Positions 1-8,421 of a DNA stretch of 64,000 bases are shown piece after piece. Both the position numbers and the translations under genes were made by a program. Numbering within the stretch: the stretch's first letter is position 1; the number at the start of each line of letters is the position of its first letter. The notes below the pieces were generated by a model. The model had not been told where the DNA came from. It did not search any database and saw only the letters and a program-made list of their open reading frames with translations. The stretch comes from Stenotrophomonas maltophilia D457 (GTDB taxonomy: Bacteria; Pseudomonadota; Gammaproteobacteria; Xanthomonadales; Xanthomonadaceae), in assembly GCF_000284595.1 (NCBI RefSeq), contig NC_017671.1, positions 3,877,001-3,941,000 of the forward strand, given 5' to 3'.

Positions 1-1
1 G

Positions 2-811
2 ACCCTGGGCGTGCCGACCTCGCCGGGCGTCCCGGCCGGGCTGAGCGAACTGACCCTGACCCTGCCCTACAACGATTTCGAAGCGGCCACTGCGCTGTTC
101 GCGCAGCAGGGTGACGACATTGCCGGCCTGATCATCGAGCCGGTGGTCGGCAACGCCAACTGCATCCCGCCGCGCGAGGGCTACCTGCAGCACCTGCGCG
201 AACTGTGCACGAAGCATGGCGCGCTGCTGATCTTCGACGAGGTGATGACCGGCTTCCGCGTCGCCCTCGGCGGCGCACAGGCGCACTACGGCATCACCCC
301 GGACCTGACCACCTTCGGCAAGATCATTGGCGGCGGCATGCCGGTCGGGGCCTACGGCGGCCGCCGCGAGCTGATGCAGCAGATCGCCCCGGCCGGCCCG
401 ATCTACCAGGCAGGTACGCTGAGCGGCAACCCGGTGGCGATGGCCGCCGGTCTGGCGATGCTGGAACTGATCCAGCAGCCGGGCTTCCACGCCGACCTGG
501 CCGAGCGCACCGCGCGCCTGTGTGCCGGCCTGGAAGCGGCCGCCGCCGAAGCCGGCGTGGCCGTGACCACCACCCGCGTGGGCGCGATGTTCGGGCTGTT
601 CTTCACCAGCGAGAAGGTGGAGACCTATGCGCAGGCCACTGCCTGTGACATCCCGGCGTTCAACCGCTTCTTCCATGCGATGCTGGACCAGGGCGTGTTC
701 CTGGCGCCGTCGGCGTACGAAGCCGGTTTCCTGTCCAGCGCGCACGACGATGCGGTGATCGAGGCCACCCTCGCCGCTGCACGCGTGGCGTTCAAGGCCA
801 CCAAGGGCTGA
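2..811 (+). CDS. hemL: Glutamate-1-semialdehyde 2,1-aminomutase, 3' part
   Basis: PLP enzyme converting glutamate-1-semialdehyde to 5-aminolevulinate in the C5 route of heme synthesis. The window begins inside the gene, so only the last 269 residues are present; the family is usually about 425-430 residues. Visible are DEVMTGFR (cofactor-binding region) and [18 protein letters not shown], whose Lys, near residue 106 of the fragment, is the Schiff-base lysine, followed by the [10 protein letters not shown] segment typical of HemL. It is convergent with the azurin gene, and a perfect 66-bp palindrome between them can terminate both. Identification is firm; only the 5' end is unknown. Confidence 0.95.
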   Translation, partial: TLGVPTSPGVPAGLSELTLTLPYNDFEAATALFAQQGDDIAGLIIEPVVGNANCIPPREGYLQHLRELCTKHGALLIFDEVMTGFRVALGGAQAHYGITPDLTTFGKIIGGGMPVGAYGGRRELMQQIAPAGPIYQAGTLSGNPVAMAAGLAMLELIQQPGFHADLAERTARLCAGLEAAAAEAGVAVTTTRVGAMFGLFFTSEKVETYAQATACDIPAFNRFFHAMLDQGVFLAPSAYEAGFLSSAHDDAVIEATLAAARVAFKATKG

Positions 812-815
812 TCGC

Positions 816-881
816 AAAAAGGGGACGGAGGGGATTAAGTCGTTTGTGCACAAACGACTTAATCCCCTCCGTCCCCTTTTT
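816..881. repeat. Perfect 66-bp palindrome between convergent genes
   Basis: Arms 816-848 and 849-881 are exact reverse complements with no spacer. Each outer end carries an A run or T run next to a GC-rich GGGGACGGAGGGG block. It lies 4 bp past the hemL stop and 3 bp short of the azurin stop, so both transcripts would end in a hairpin plus U tract. The outer 26 bases recur as an inverted repeat at 23027-23125, so this is a dispersed element and not a gene-specific terminator. Confidence 0.85.
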
Positions 882-884
882 TTT

Positions 885-1337
885 CTAACCGAAGAGGAAC
901 TTGCCCTTCATCATCGCGAAGTGGCCGGGGAACGAACAGAAGAAGGTGTAGTCGCCACCTTTCTGCAGGCCCTGGGTAGAGAAACGCACGCGCGTGGTCT
1001 CGCCGCCGCCGATCACCTTGGTGTGCGCCAGCACGCGCTTGTCGGCCTTCGGCAGGTAGCTGTCAGCCAGGGTCATGCGCATGCCCGCCATCGCCACCGG
1101 CTGGTAATCAGCGCTGCGGGTCAGCACCCAGTTGTGGCCCATCGCGGTGACCGCCAGCTTGCCGGTATGGCGCAGGGTCAGGTCCACGGCGGTGCAATCA
1201 GCGGCAACCTTGATCTCGCGGCTGCTGAAGCTCATCTGGTCGGTGCTGTCGATGCTCACCGCACACACCCGCGCCATCGCCGACGGCGCCAGCATCAGCG
1301 CACCCAGTCCCACTGCCACCCTCCAAGCCTTCATCAT
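885..1337 (-). CDS. azu: Azurin, periplasmic blue copper protein
   Basis: Small type-1 copper electron carrier of the periplasm (150 residues). The start at 1337 was chosen because AGGAG (1343-1347) lies 5 bases upstream; an ATG directly after it (1334) is equally possible. A signal peptide (KAWRVAVGLGALMLAPSAMA) precedes mature RVCAVSIDS. Copper ligands are recognisable: His in MGHNWVL, then Cys, His and Met in FFCSFPGHFAMMKGKF. The two early cysteines (VCAV and ADCT) form the usual azurin disulfide. It stands alone, divergent from the HAD hydrolase gene. Redox partners cannot be read from the sequence. Confidence 0.93.
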   Translation of the reverse strand: MMKAWRVAVGLGALMLAPSAMARVCAVSIDSTDQMSFSSREIKVAADCTAVDLTLRHTGKLAVTAMGHNWVLTRSADYQPVAMAGMRMTLADSYLPKADKRVLAHTKVIGGGETTRVRFSTQGLQKGGDYTFFCSFPGHFAMMKGKFLFG

Positions 1338-1457
1338 TGCATCTCCTGCGGATTCAAGCGCCATTCTAGGCAGCCCCCTGCGGCGCCGTCTGCGACCGTC
1401 TGTCGCATGCCAGCTCCAGGGTTTCCCGCGCACTCATCGCAATGGCATGCTCAGCCG

Positions 1458-2060
1458 ATGCGGATCGACCTGTTGCTGCTGGATGTGGATGGCGTGCTGG
1501 TGCAGTACCAGCGCGGGCAACGCGTGCTGCATCTGGCCCGGACACTGCAGGTTCCGACGCACGCCGTACAGGCCGCGCTGTACGACAGCGGGCTGGAAGC
1601 AGCGCATGACAATGGCACGCTGGATGGCCCGGCCTATCTGGCGCAGCTGGGAGAGCTTCTGGGCACGACTGTCGATGTGGCTGCATGGACCGCGGCGCGA
1701 CGGGCCGCCAGCCATCCTCAGGCGGCCGTGTTGCAACGATTGCAGGCCCTGCAACTGCCAATCGCGGTGCTGACCAACAACGGCGCGCTGATGCAGCAGG
1801 CATTGCCCACCCTGCTGCCGGAACTGTTTCCTGCCCTGCAGGCGCGCGTGTTCTGCAGTGCGGATTTCGGCCTGCGCAAACCGGCGCCGGCGGTGTTTCT
1901 GCGCACGCTGGAAGCGCTGGGCGTGGCACCTTCGCGCACGCTGTTCGTCGATGACCTGTTCGCCAATGTGCGTGGCGCGCGCGCTGCCGGCCTGCACGCG
2001 GAAACCGTGCGCGATGGCCGGGGATTGGGCAAGGTGTTGAAGCGCTACCGGATTGCGTGA
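1458..2060 (+). CDS. HAD-family hydrolase (phosphatase-like)
   Basis: A 200-residue HAD-superfamily protein with all four motifs: DVDGV near the N terminus (nucleophile and acid/base Asp), TNN in LPIAVLTNNGAL (motif II Thr), Lys in LRKPAPAVF (motif III) and the acidic pair in LFVDDLFANV (motif IV). The helical insert between motifs I and II is that of subfamily IA, close to phosphoglycolate phosphatase or epoxide hydrolase-like proteins. The substrate cannot be told. An open frame continues upstream, but MRIDLLLLD is the natural N terminus because the Rossmann strand starts there. It is followed by a SMAG repeat. Confidence 0.8.
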   Translation: MRIDLLLLDVDGVLVQYQRGQRVLHLARTLQVPTHAVQAALYDSGLEAAHDNGTLDGPAYLAQLGELLGTTVDVAAWTAARRAASHPQAAVLQRLQALQLPIAVLTNNGALMQQALPTLLPELFPALQARVFCSADFGLRKPAPAVFLRTLEALGVAPSRTLFVDDLFANVRGARAAGLHAETVRDGRGLGKVLKRYRIA

Positions 2061-2066
2061 ACCACT

Positions 2067-2136
2067 GTAGAGCCGAGCCCATGCTCGGCTGCTGTGGCTT
2101 GGCATCGCGATGAACCGAGCATGGGCTCGGCTCTAC
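2067..2136. repeat. SMAG-type palindromic repeat (two facing hairpins)
   Basis: Begins GTAGAGCCGAGC and ends with its reverse complement GCTCGGCTCTAC. Each half also has its own CCGAGC-CATG-GCTCGG type palindrome, so it can fold as two hairpins or one long one. This GTAG-headed architecture matches the SMAG repeats described in S. maltophilia. Related copies are at 18642-18709 and 63875-63950, with a half copy at 24272-24294. Confidence 0.85.
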
Positions 2137-2153
2137 GGGCATTCCTCAGCAAC

Positions 2154-2192
2154 GGGGTCAGAGCCCTCTCCGCAGGAGAGGGATCCGACCCC
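2154..2192. repeat. GGGGTC...GACCCC palindromic repeat
   Basis: Imperfect palindrome starting GGGGTCAGAGCCC and ending GGGATCCGACCCC around a CTCTCCGCAGGAGAG core. It lies between the HAD gene and the 3' end of argD. The same family occurs at 26519, 29906, 29951, 47527 (variant) and 49578. Confidence 0.8.
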
Positions 2193-2204
2193 GGCATGAT
2201 GGCC

Positions 2205-3431
2205 TCAGCGCGCGGCGATGAACGCGGCAATCGCCGCGCGCAGGCGCTTCAGGCCTTCGGCCACTTCTTCGTCGGTGATGTTCAGCGACGGCACGAAGCG
2301 CAGCACGTCCGGGCCGGCCTGCAGGGTCAGCAGGCCGTGCTCGGCGGCGTGGTCGAGGATCGCACCGGCCTGGCCGGCGAAGTCCTTGCTCAGCACCGCG
2401 CCCAGCATCAGGCCACGACCACGCACGTCGCTGAACACACCGAACTCGTCGTTGATGCGGGCGAAGCCATCGCGCAGCGCCTTGGACTGGCGGCTGACGT
2501 TGGCGGCGATCTCCGCCGAGGCCAGCTTGCGCAGCGCCACGCGGGCCACCGCAGCAGCCAGCGGGTTGCCACCGAAGGTGGTGCCGTGGGCGCCGAACTG
2601 CATGGTCTCGGCCACCTTCGGGCCGGCCAGCATCGCGCCGATCGGGAAGCCGCCACCGAGTGCCTTGGCCAGGGTGACCATGTCCGGCACCACGTCGTCC
2701 TGCCAGTGCGCGAACAGCGTACCGGTGCGGCCCATGCCGGCCTGAATCTCATCCAGCACCAGCAGTGCATTGTGCTGGTCGCACAGTTCGCGCACGCGCT
2801 TGAGGAAACCGGACTTGGCCGGCATCACGCCGCCCTCGCCCTGGATCGGCTCCAGCATCACCGCCGCCACGTCGCCGGCGGCCATCGCGGTTTCCAGCTG
2901 TACTTCATCGTTGAAATCGATGTAGCGGAAGCCGCCGGGCAGCGGCTCGTAGCCTTCCTGGTACTTCGGCTGGGCAGTGGCGGTCACCGCGCCCAGGGTG
3001 CGGCCGTGGAAACTGCCACGGAAGGTGATGATCACCCGCTTGTCGGCCGGGCGGCCCTGGCTGGAGGCCCACTTGCGGACCATCTTGATCGCCACTTCGT
3101 TGGCTTCGGCGCCGGAGTTGCACAGGAACACGCGCTCGGCGAAGCGGCTGGCCTTCACCAGCTCCTCGGCCAGGTGCAGCGGCGGTGCGCTGTAGAACAC
3201 GTTGCTGGTGTGCCAGAGCTTGCCGGCCTGCTCGACCAGTGCGGCCACCAGGTCCGGATCGTTGTGGCCCAGCCCGCACACGGCGATGCCGGCAGCCAGG
3301 TCGATGAACTCACGGCCCTGGCTGTCCCACACGCGGGCGCCCTGGCCTCGCTCCAGTACCACCTGGCGGGGCTTGTAGACCGGCAGGTAATAGTGCGAAA
3401 GGGAGATCAGCGGATCGGTAGCGGCGGTCAT
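2205..3431 (-). CDS. argD: Acetylornithine / succinylornithine aminotransferase
   Basis: Class-III PLP aminotransferase (408 residues) acting in arginine biosynthesis, and possibly in arginine catabolism as AstC. Visible are NSGAEANEVAIKMVRKW (cofactor phosphate binding), FRGSFHGRT, LDEIQAGMGRTG (Asp to the pyridine nitrogen) and TLAKALGGGFPIGAML with the catalytic Lys. Length and order are those of ArgD. Xanthomonads use an acetylcitrulline variant of arginine synthesis, in which this transamination step still applies (family knowledge). It is monocistronic here, and its 5' end faces the start of the K+ channel gene. Confidence 0.9.
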   Translation of the reverse strand: MTAATDPLISLSHYYLPVYKPRQVVLERGQGARVWDSQGREFIDLAAGIAVCGLGHNDPDLVAALVEQAGKLWHTSNVFYSAPPLHLAEELVKASRFAERVFLCNSGAEANEVAIKMVRKWASSQGRPADKRVIITFRGSFHGRTLGAVTATAQPKYQEGYEPLPGGFRYIDFNDEVQLETAMAAGDVAAVMLEPIQGEGGVMPAKSGFLKRVRELCDQHNALLVLDEIQAGMGRTGTLFAHWQDDVVPDMVTLAKALGGGFPIGAMLAGPKVAETMQFGAHGTTFGGNPLAAAVARVALRKLASAEIAANVSRQSKALRDGFARINDEFGVFSDVRGRGLMLGAVLSKDFAGQAGAILDHAAEHGLLTLQAGPDVLRFVPSLNITDEEVAEGLKRLRAAIAAFIAAR

Positions 3432-3494
3432 GGCAGTCGGCAGGGTTCAGGAATCCCCATTCTCGCGCCGGAACCCCTGCGGCACAATGCGCCC

Positions 3495-4367
3495 ATGCGA
3501 CCGTTTTCTGCCCCCCAGCTGAACCCCGCCACCGAGACCGGCTGGCGCCGCCGGTGGTTCGACATCATCTACCGCCACGACTCGCGGCCCTCGCGCAATT
3601 TCGACCTGATCCTGGTAGTGGCGATCGTCGCCAGCATCCTGGTGGTGATGATCGACAGCGTGCAGCACCTGCATGCCGAATGGTCCACCGGCCTGTACAT
3701 CCTGGAATGGGCTTTCACGATCATCTTCACCGCCGAGTACCTGCTGCGGCTGGCCGTGGTCAAGCGCCCGCTGCGTTACGCGGTGAGCATCTGGGGCATC
3801 ATCGACCTGCTGTCGATCCTGCCCGCCTACCTGTCGATGTTCATTCCTGGCGCGCAGAGCCTGCTGGTGGTACGCGCGCTGCGCATCCTGCGCGTGTTCC
3901 GCATCCTCAAGCTGACCCGCTACATCGAGGAAAGCGGCGTGCTGATGACGTCGCTGTGGCGCAGCAGGCGCAAGGTGCTGGTGTTCCTGTTCACGGTGAT
4001 CACCATCACCATCATCGCCGGCGCGCTGATGTACGTGATCGAGGGCCCCGAACACGGCTTCACCAACATCCCGGCCAGCATGTACTGGGCGGTGGTGACC
4101 ATGGCCACGGTCGGCTTCGGCGACATCGTGCCGCAGACCGTGCTTGGCCGCTTCGTCACGTCGGTGCTGATCCTGATCGGCTACAGCATCATCGCCGTGC
4201 CCACCGGCATCTACACCGCGGAGCTGGCCAGCACCATGCGTGAAGCCGAGCTGGCCGCGCGCCGTGATGCGCGTGGCTGCCCGCACTGCGGGCTGGAAGG
4301 CCACGAGCCGGATGCCCGGCATTGCCGCAAGTGCGGGGGTGAACTACCGGATGCATTCAGCCATTGA
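3495..4367 (+). CDS. Voltage-gated-type potassium channel with C-terminal zinc ribbon
   Basis: Six-helix ion channel of 290 residues in the inner membrane. S1 LILVVAIVASILVVMI, S2 WAFTIIFTAEYLLRL, S3 IIDLLSILPAYLSMF, an Arg-periodic S4 (RALRILRVFRILKLTRY), S5, a pore loop with the K+ filter TVGFGD, and S6 ending GIYTAEL. The C terminus adds two CxxC pairs (CPHCG and CRKCG), a zinc-ribbon-like tail. The reading frame stays open far upstream, but the conserved protein starts at MRPFSAPQ, because everything before that is antisense to argD. Role in K+ flux or membrane potential is by family; the ribbon's role is unknown. Confidence 0.88.
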   Translation: MRPFSAPQLNPATETGWRRRWFDIIYRHDSRPSRNFDLILVVAIVASILVVMIDSVQHLHAEWSTGLYILEWAFTIIFTAEYLLRLAVVKRPLRYAVSIWGIIDLLSILPAYLSMFIPGAQSLLVVRALRILRVFRILKLTRYIEESGVLMTSLWRSRRKVLVFLFTVITITIIAGALMYVIEGPEHGFTNIPASMYWAVVTMATVGFGDIVPQTVLGRFVTSVLILIGYSIIAVPTGIYTAELASTMREAELAARRDARGCPHCGLEGHEPDARHCRKCGGELPDAFSH

Positions 4368-4373
4368 GGCACA

Positions 4374-4464
4374 TGCCGGCCAGCGGCCGGCACTACCAAA
4401 CCCGCAGGGTGCGTGCCGGGCGTGACCCGGCACTACCCTCGGTAGCTCCACGCCATGCGTGGAT
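4374..4464. repeat. Cluster of three short palindromes
   Basis: Directly after the channel gene: a TGCCGGCC-AGC-GGCCGGCA hairpin followed by CTACC (4374-4397), a GTGCCGGG-CGTGA-CCCGGCAC hairpin followed by TACC (4413-4437), and a GTAGCTCCACGCCATGCGTG element (4442-4464). The first recurs at 23540-23563 and, in the other orientation, at 45428-45456; the third belongs to the GTAGATCCACGC family found nine more times in the window. Confidence 0.75.
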
Positions 4465-4469
4465 CCTCC

Positions 4470-5429
4470 TCAACGCATGCGGTTGCTGGTGGTCACCAGG
4501 TCGTTGTAGGCATCCAGGATCGTCGACTGCGCGCCCTCAGGATCGGTGGTGAGCCAGCTGCCCGACGCCTTGCGCTCGGCGGCCAACGCATCGGCGGTGA
4601 TCGGCTTGCCCTGCTCCAGACGCTCGACACCGCGACCGGCGGTACGCACCAGCTTGTCGGCCGAACGCTGCACATGACCCCACATCGGGTCGTCCTTGCC
4701 GACACCACTGTTCTGGACTTCCGTCACCAGCGCCTGATAGTCGGCCAGCTGGCCGCGCAACGCCGCAACGTCCGGTGCGTCGCTCTGGAACGCCATCGCC
4801 AGCTGCTTGCCATCGCCGACAAGGCGCAGGGGGGAATAATAGGCCAGCGAGCGGCCTTCGCTTTCCTCGATCTGCTTCAGCTGGGCGGCGCGGCGATCGT
4901 TCTCGTTCTTTTCCAGCGCAGCATCCATCGCTTCGCTGGCCTTGAAGAAATCAGCATAGGCCTGCATCAGCGGGGTATGCTGGCTGCGCATCCCTTCGCC
5001 ACCATCGCGACGATAGTCCTCGCGGGTGAAGTACCCATCGGCACGCTCGATCAGGGTGTTCAGTGCCTGGAATGCCCGCTGGTACTGTCGCGCTGGTGCA
5101 TCCAGCGGCGTGGCAGGGGTCTTTGCCAGCGCATCGGTCAGCGGCTGGCCGCAATAGTCGACCCGGTGCGACAACAGCTTGCCGGGTGAACGCGGCTGAG
5201 CTTCCTTGCCGGTCGGGCCGGCCTGGGGATCCTTCATCCAGCCCGTATAGGTCTGGAAACCCTCGCGGATGGGCTGTTCAACGCCGTTGTAACACTCGAT
5301 GTAGGCGTTCACCTTCCCCAGCCCGGGGTCGGCGACCGCCAGCCCCGCCGGGTTGTTGCAGCCGGCCAGCGCGCCAAGCAGGAGAACGGGAATCAGGCGT
5401 GTGGATGCGTTCAAATCAGTTCCTTGCAC
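4470..5429 (-). CDS. DUF3829-type lipoprotein
   Basis: A 319-residue lipoprotein with signal and lipobox LLLGALAGC, so anchored at Cys after processing. The mature part is helical, with a GKVNAYIECYN motif and two cysteines (one in the YIECYNG segment, one in VDYCGQPL). It resembles the DUF3829/YiiG family, whose function is unknown. It is a paralog of the next gene at 5570-6562: both share NAYIxCxN, a YTxWxKDxxAGPxGxExQ segment and the same helical layout. The two are tandem on the same strand, 140 bp apart. No enzyme motif is visible. Confidence 0.75.
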   Translation of the reverse strand: MQGTDLNASTRLIPVLLLGALAGCNNPAGLAVADPGLGKVNAYIECYNGVEQPIREGFQTYTGWMKDPQAGPTGKEAQPRSPGKLLSHRVDYCGQPLTDALAKTPATPLDAPARQYQRAFQALNTLIERADGYFTREDYRRDGGEGMRSQHTPLMQAYADFFKASEAMDAALEKNENDRRAAQLKQIEESEGRSLAYYSPLRLVGDGKQLAMAFQSDAPDVAALRGQLADYQALVTEVQNSGVGKDDPMWGHVQRSADKLVRTAGRGVERLEQGKPITADALAAERKASGSWLTTDPEGAQSTILDAYNDLVTTSNRMR

Positions 5430-5569
5430 CAGTGAAAACTGCAGGCATCTTCATGCATGGCGCGGGCGCGCGCTCCAGCACCTCGGGAAGGTGCTGGCAT
5501 TCGGGGCTGCGGGGCGCGTCATGTCGCAATCATCCTGCTCGATCGCGACAAAAATAACGTTGAGCTTCG

Positions 5570-6562
5570 CTACTGGCGGTTGCTCTGGAAAACCAGCGAG
5601 TTGTATTCCTGCATCAGCTTGTTGGCGGAGCCACGCGGCGCCATCGAGGGCGAATCCAGCATGCGTCGTTCGAAATCGCTGTAAGGCTTTTTCTCGCCGA
5701 CGCGCTGCAGCCGCTCCTTGCCTTCGCGACGGAAGTTCTCGGCTTCACGCTCGAAGCTGTTCCAGTCCAGCTTGCCCGGCTCCTGATCAGCCACCTTCGC
5801 ATGCGCTTCGTCGGAAATGCGGTTGAACGCATCCAGGCGCTCGCGCGCCTTGGCCTGATCGAAGTCATCCTCACTCATCAGATCCATGATGGCCTTGGCT
5901 TCCAGCATCATTGCCAGACGGTAGTACTCGCGCGTGCGTCCCTCGGCCTGTTCCAATACCTTGAGCTGCTCGCGCTGGGCGGCGTCGTTCTGGCGCTCCA
6001 GCTCGGCGTTGAACGTTTCGCTGGCAGTCACGAACTCCTTGAAGGCGGCCATCAAGGGCGCGTGCAGCTGCTTTCCCTTGGCGAACTGGTCGTCTTCGTA
6101 GTCCTGGCGATCGTAATAGTCGTGCGCGTCCTTGCTGAGCGGCACCAGTGCCTTCAGCGCCTGCTGGTAATGGCCAGCAGCGGCATCGAGCTCAGCCAGC
6201 GCCGGCTTGGCAGCCATCGCCTCGGTCACGGGGCCATCGCACTGCTTCATGTCGTAATCGCTGATCTCGAACGGACCGTACACCTGGGTCTCGCGCCCGC
6301 TCGGGCCGGCCTCGACGTCCTTGATCCAGCGCGTATAGGACTCGATGCTGCCGTGGGTCTTCGAATCAAGCGTGTTGAAGCAGCCGATGTAGGCGTTGAG
6401 CTTGGCGGTCAACTGCTGCTGTGCGTCGGACGGCGCCGCGCTGGCGTCGGGCGTGCTGGAAGGGCCGGCGTCGCCAGTGGTTGCCGGTGCCTTGCCGCCG
6501 CAGGCAGCCAGGACAATCGACAGCGAAGCGGCCAGCGCCGCGACGGAAAGAGTGCGTGACAT
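5570..6562 (-). CDS. DUF3829-type lipoprotein, paralog of its neighbour
   Basis: A 330-residue lipoprotein (signal MSRTLSVAALAASLSIVLAACG, lipid Cys in LAAC) with a Pro/Ser/Ala-rich linker after the lipid anchor and a long helical domain containing NAYIGCFN and YTRWIKDVEAGPSGRE. Same family as the preceding entry; the pair looks like an old tandem duplication. The start at MSRTL was chosen because it begins the signal peptide; an AAGGA lies 9 bases upstream. Role unknown, probably periplasmic face of a membrane. Confidence 0.75.
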   Translation of the reverse strand: MSRTLSVAALAASLSIVLAACGGKAPATTGDAGPSSTPDASAAPSDAQQQLTAKLNAYIGCFNTLDSKTHGSIESYTRWIKDVEAGPSGRETQVYGPFEISDYDMKQCDGPVTEAMAAKPALAELDAAAGHYQQALKALVPLSKDAHDYYDRQDYEDDQFAKGKQLHAPLMAAFKEFVTASETFNAELERQNDAAQREQLKVLEQAEGRTREYYRLAMMLEAKAIMDLMSEDDFDQAKARERLDAFNRISDEAHAKVADQEPGKLDWNSFEREAENFRREGKERLQRVGEKKPYSDFERRMLDSPSMAPRGSANKLMQEYNSLVFQSNRQ

Positions 6563-6655
6563 GGGTTCACGTCCTTGTTGAAAACGATTACAGCCGCGCA
6601 TTCTAGCGCAGCAGGCCGAAGGTCGCAGCCCTCGGCCTCTGCCGGCGACGCGCGA

Positions 6656-7483
6656 TCACTCCAGGAACAGATCCGGCAACAACGGACGCGATGGATCCAC
6701 CGCATAGCCGGACAGATCGGTGATACCCGCCTGTGCCAGCACGTCATCGTCGATCAGGAACTGGCCGTGGAAACCCGCCGCCTCGCGCACCAGCACCGCG
6801 TGCGCAGCATCGGCCATGATCTGCGGCGTGCGGCAGCCGGCCGCATCGACGCCCGGAATCATGTTGATCGCATCGGTGGCGATCACCGTGCGCGGCCACA
6901 GCGCGTTCACCGCCACACCCTGCGGGCCGAATTCCGCGGCCAGGCCGAGCGTGACGAAGCTCATGCCCATCTTCGCCAGCGTGTAGCCGGTATGCGCGCC
7001 CCACCACTTCGGTTCCAGGCTCGGCGGCGGCGCGAGAGTGAGGATGTGCGGGTTCGGCGCCTGCAGCAGGTACGGCAGGCAGGCCTGCGCGCACAGGAAG
7101 CTGCCGCGCGAATTGACCTGCTGCATCAGGTCGAAGCGCTTCATCGGCGTATCCAGCGTGCCACGCAGCCAGATCGCGCTGGCATTGTTGACCAGGATGT
7201 CGATGCCACCGAAGGTATCGACCGTGGCCGCAACTGCGGCGTGTACCTGCTCCTCCTCGCGGATGTCGCACTTCAGGGCCAGGCCCTGCCCGCCTGCCGC
7301 CGTCACCGCTTCGGCCGCGGTATGGATGGTGCCCGGCAGCTTCGGATTCGGCACCGACGACTTGGCCGCGATGGCCACGTTGGCGCCGTCGCGCGCAGCG
7401 CGCAGTGCGATGGCCAGGCCGATGCCACGCGAGGCACCGGTGATGAAAAGCGTTTTGCCCTGCAGGCTGCCCACGTCCCACAC
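6656..7483 (-). CDS. SDR-family oxidoreductase (HSDL2-like)
   Basis: A 275-residue short-chain dehydrogenase. The N terminus carries the dinucleotide site TGASRGIGLAIA, the NNAS motif (ILVNNASAIW) and a YTLAK active-site Tyr/Lys pair. The sequence around WWGAHTGYTLAKMGMS and the long segment with an Asn/Pro-rich insert fit the hydroxysteroid dehydrogenase-like 2 (HSDL2) subgroup, often linked to fatty-acid metabolism. Substrate not known. It is divergent from the lipoprotein gene at 7583, with about 100 bp between the two starts. Confidence 0.8.
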   Translation of the reverse strand: MWDVGSLQGKTLFITGASRGIGLAIALRAARDGANVAIAAKSSVPNPKLPGTIHTAAEAVTAAGGQGLALKCDIREEEQVHAAVAATVDTFGGIDILVNNASAIWLRGTLDTPMKRFDLMQQVNSRGSFLCAQACLPYLLQAPNPHILTLAPPPSLEPKWWGAHTGYTLAKMGMSFVTLGLAAEFGPQGVAVNALWPRTVIATDAINMIPGVDAAGCRTPQIMADAAHAVLVREAAGFHGQFLIDDDVLAQAGITDLSGYAVDPSRPLLPDLFLE

Positions 7484-7582
7484 TCCAGCGTATGCAATGA
7501 GCCGCTAGTATGCCGCGCCGACGTGGAGTTCACCCGGCCTTGACGATACTTGGGCCTCCAGACAACGCACGAGGTCCACGCC

Positions 7583-8266
7583 ATGCGCCGTTCCCGCCTG
7601 TTGCTGCCTGCCCTGGGGCTTGCCCTGCTGACCGCCTGCCAGGGCCGTTCGCCGGAACCGGGCAAGGAGCCACCTGCCGGTGACACGCCCAGCGCGGAGA
7701 AGGCCGCCGCCGACGGCAAGCTGCGCTGGAGCGAGGCCGTGGTGTGGGATGGCGACCTCAACGCCTGCCGCCAGGGCGAGAACGCCGCCACGCGTGATTG
7801 CCTGCGCGATGCGATGCGCGCCGGCGGCGCCAGCGCCGATGCGATCACCGCCGCCGAACAGCTGTCCACCGGGGGCGAGCTGGCCTACGTGACGGCCTGG
7901 CACGAGAACGAAGGCCTGGGCATTGCGACGGTCGAGTATCCGTTCCGCGCCAACACCAACGAGGGCACCCGCCTGGTCGACGCCACCGGCAAGCGCATCG
8001 ATGTGGATGCCGTGCAGCTGGACGACACCCTGCGTGCCGACCCCGCCGTGCAGGCCCTGCTGAAGGACCACCCACAGGCCACGCCGTTCGCACCGGCGCA
8101 GTCGGCCGGGGCCACGCCGCTGGAGAACGGTGGCGTCCGCCTGCAGTACCGCACGCCGCTGCGCGACTGCCACGCCTGCCCGGATGTGGGCCAGCTGCAG
8201 ATCGCGTACGACTTCGACGCCAAGCGCAACTTCATTGGCCAGCAGGTGGTGCCGGCGACGCCGTAA
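7583..8266 (+). CDS. Lipoprotein of unknown function
   Basis: A 227-residue predicted lipoprotein: MRRSRLLLPALGLALLTAC gives a signal with lipobox LLTAC. The start was placed here because GAGGT sits 7 bases upstream and the signal begins here. After a Pro/Gly linker comes a globular domain with a Cys pair (NACRQG and RDCLRD) and a second pair near the C terminus (RDCHACPD), so disulfides are likely. No recognised domain. Single gene, with nothing convincing between it and 8421. Confidence 0.7.
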   Translation: MRRSRLLLPALGLALLTACQGRSPEPGKEPPAGDTPSAEKAAADGKLRWSEAVVWDGDLNACRQGENAATRDCLRDAMRAGGASADAITAAEQLSTGGELAYVTAWHENEGLGIATVEYPFRANTNEGTRLVDATGKRIDVDAVQLDDTLRADPAVQALLKDHPQATPFAPAQSAGATPLENGGVRLQYRTPLRDCHACPDVGQLQIAYDFDAKRNFIGQQVVPATP

Positions 8267-8421
8267 GGCATTAAGCGTTAGCGTTAAGCGCCGAGATGCT
8301 CTGTGGACCGGGCCATGCCCGGCGACATCAACCGCGCGAAGCATACATATCGGCTTTGGCCTGACCACAAAGCCGAACGACGACCGCAGCAGCAGTTTCT
8401 CGCATCTCGCGACAGAGAGAA

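Noticed and set aside
2094-3494. Long in-frame N-terminal extension of the K+ channel
   Set aside because: It is antisense to argD on the opposite strand, with residue use typical of a high-GC shadow frame; channel domain and natural Met begin at 3495.
8269-8421. Extra orphan toxin or immunity fragment after the immunity gene
   Set aside because: No frame with a start, ribosome site or plausible protein was found in these 150 bases.
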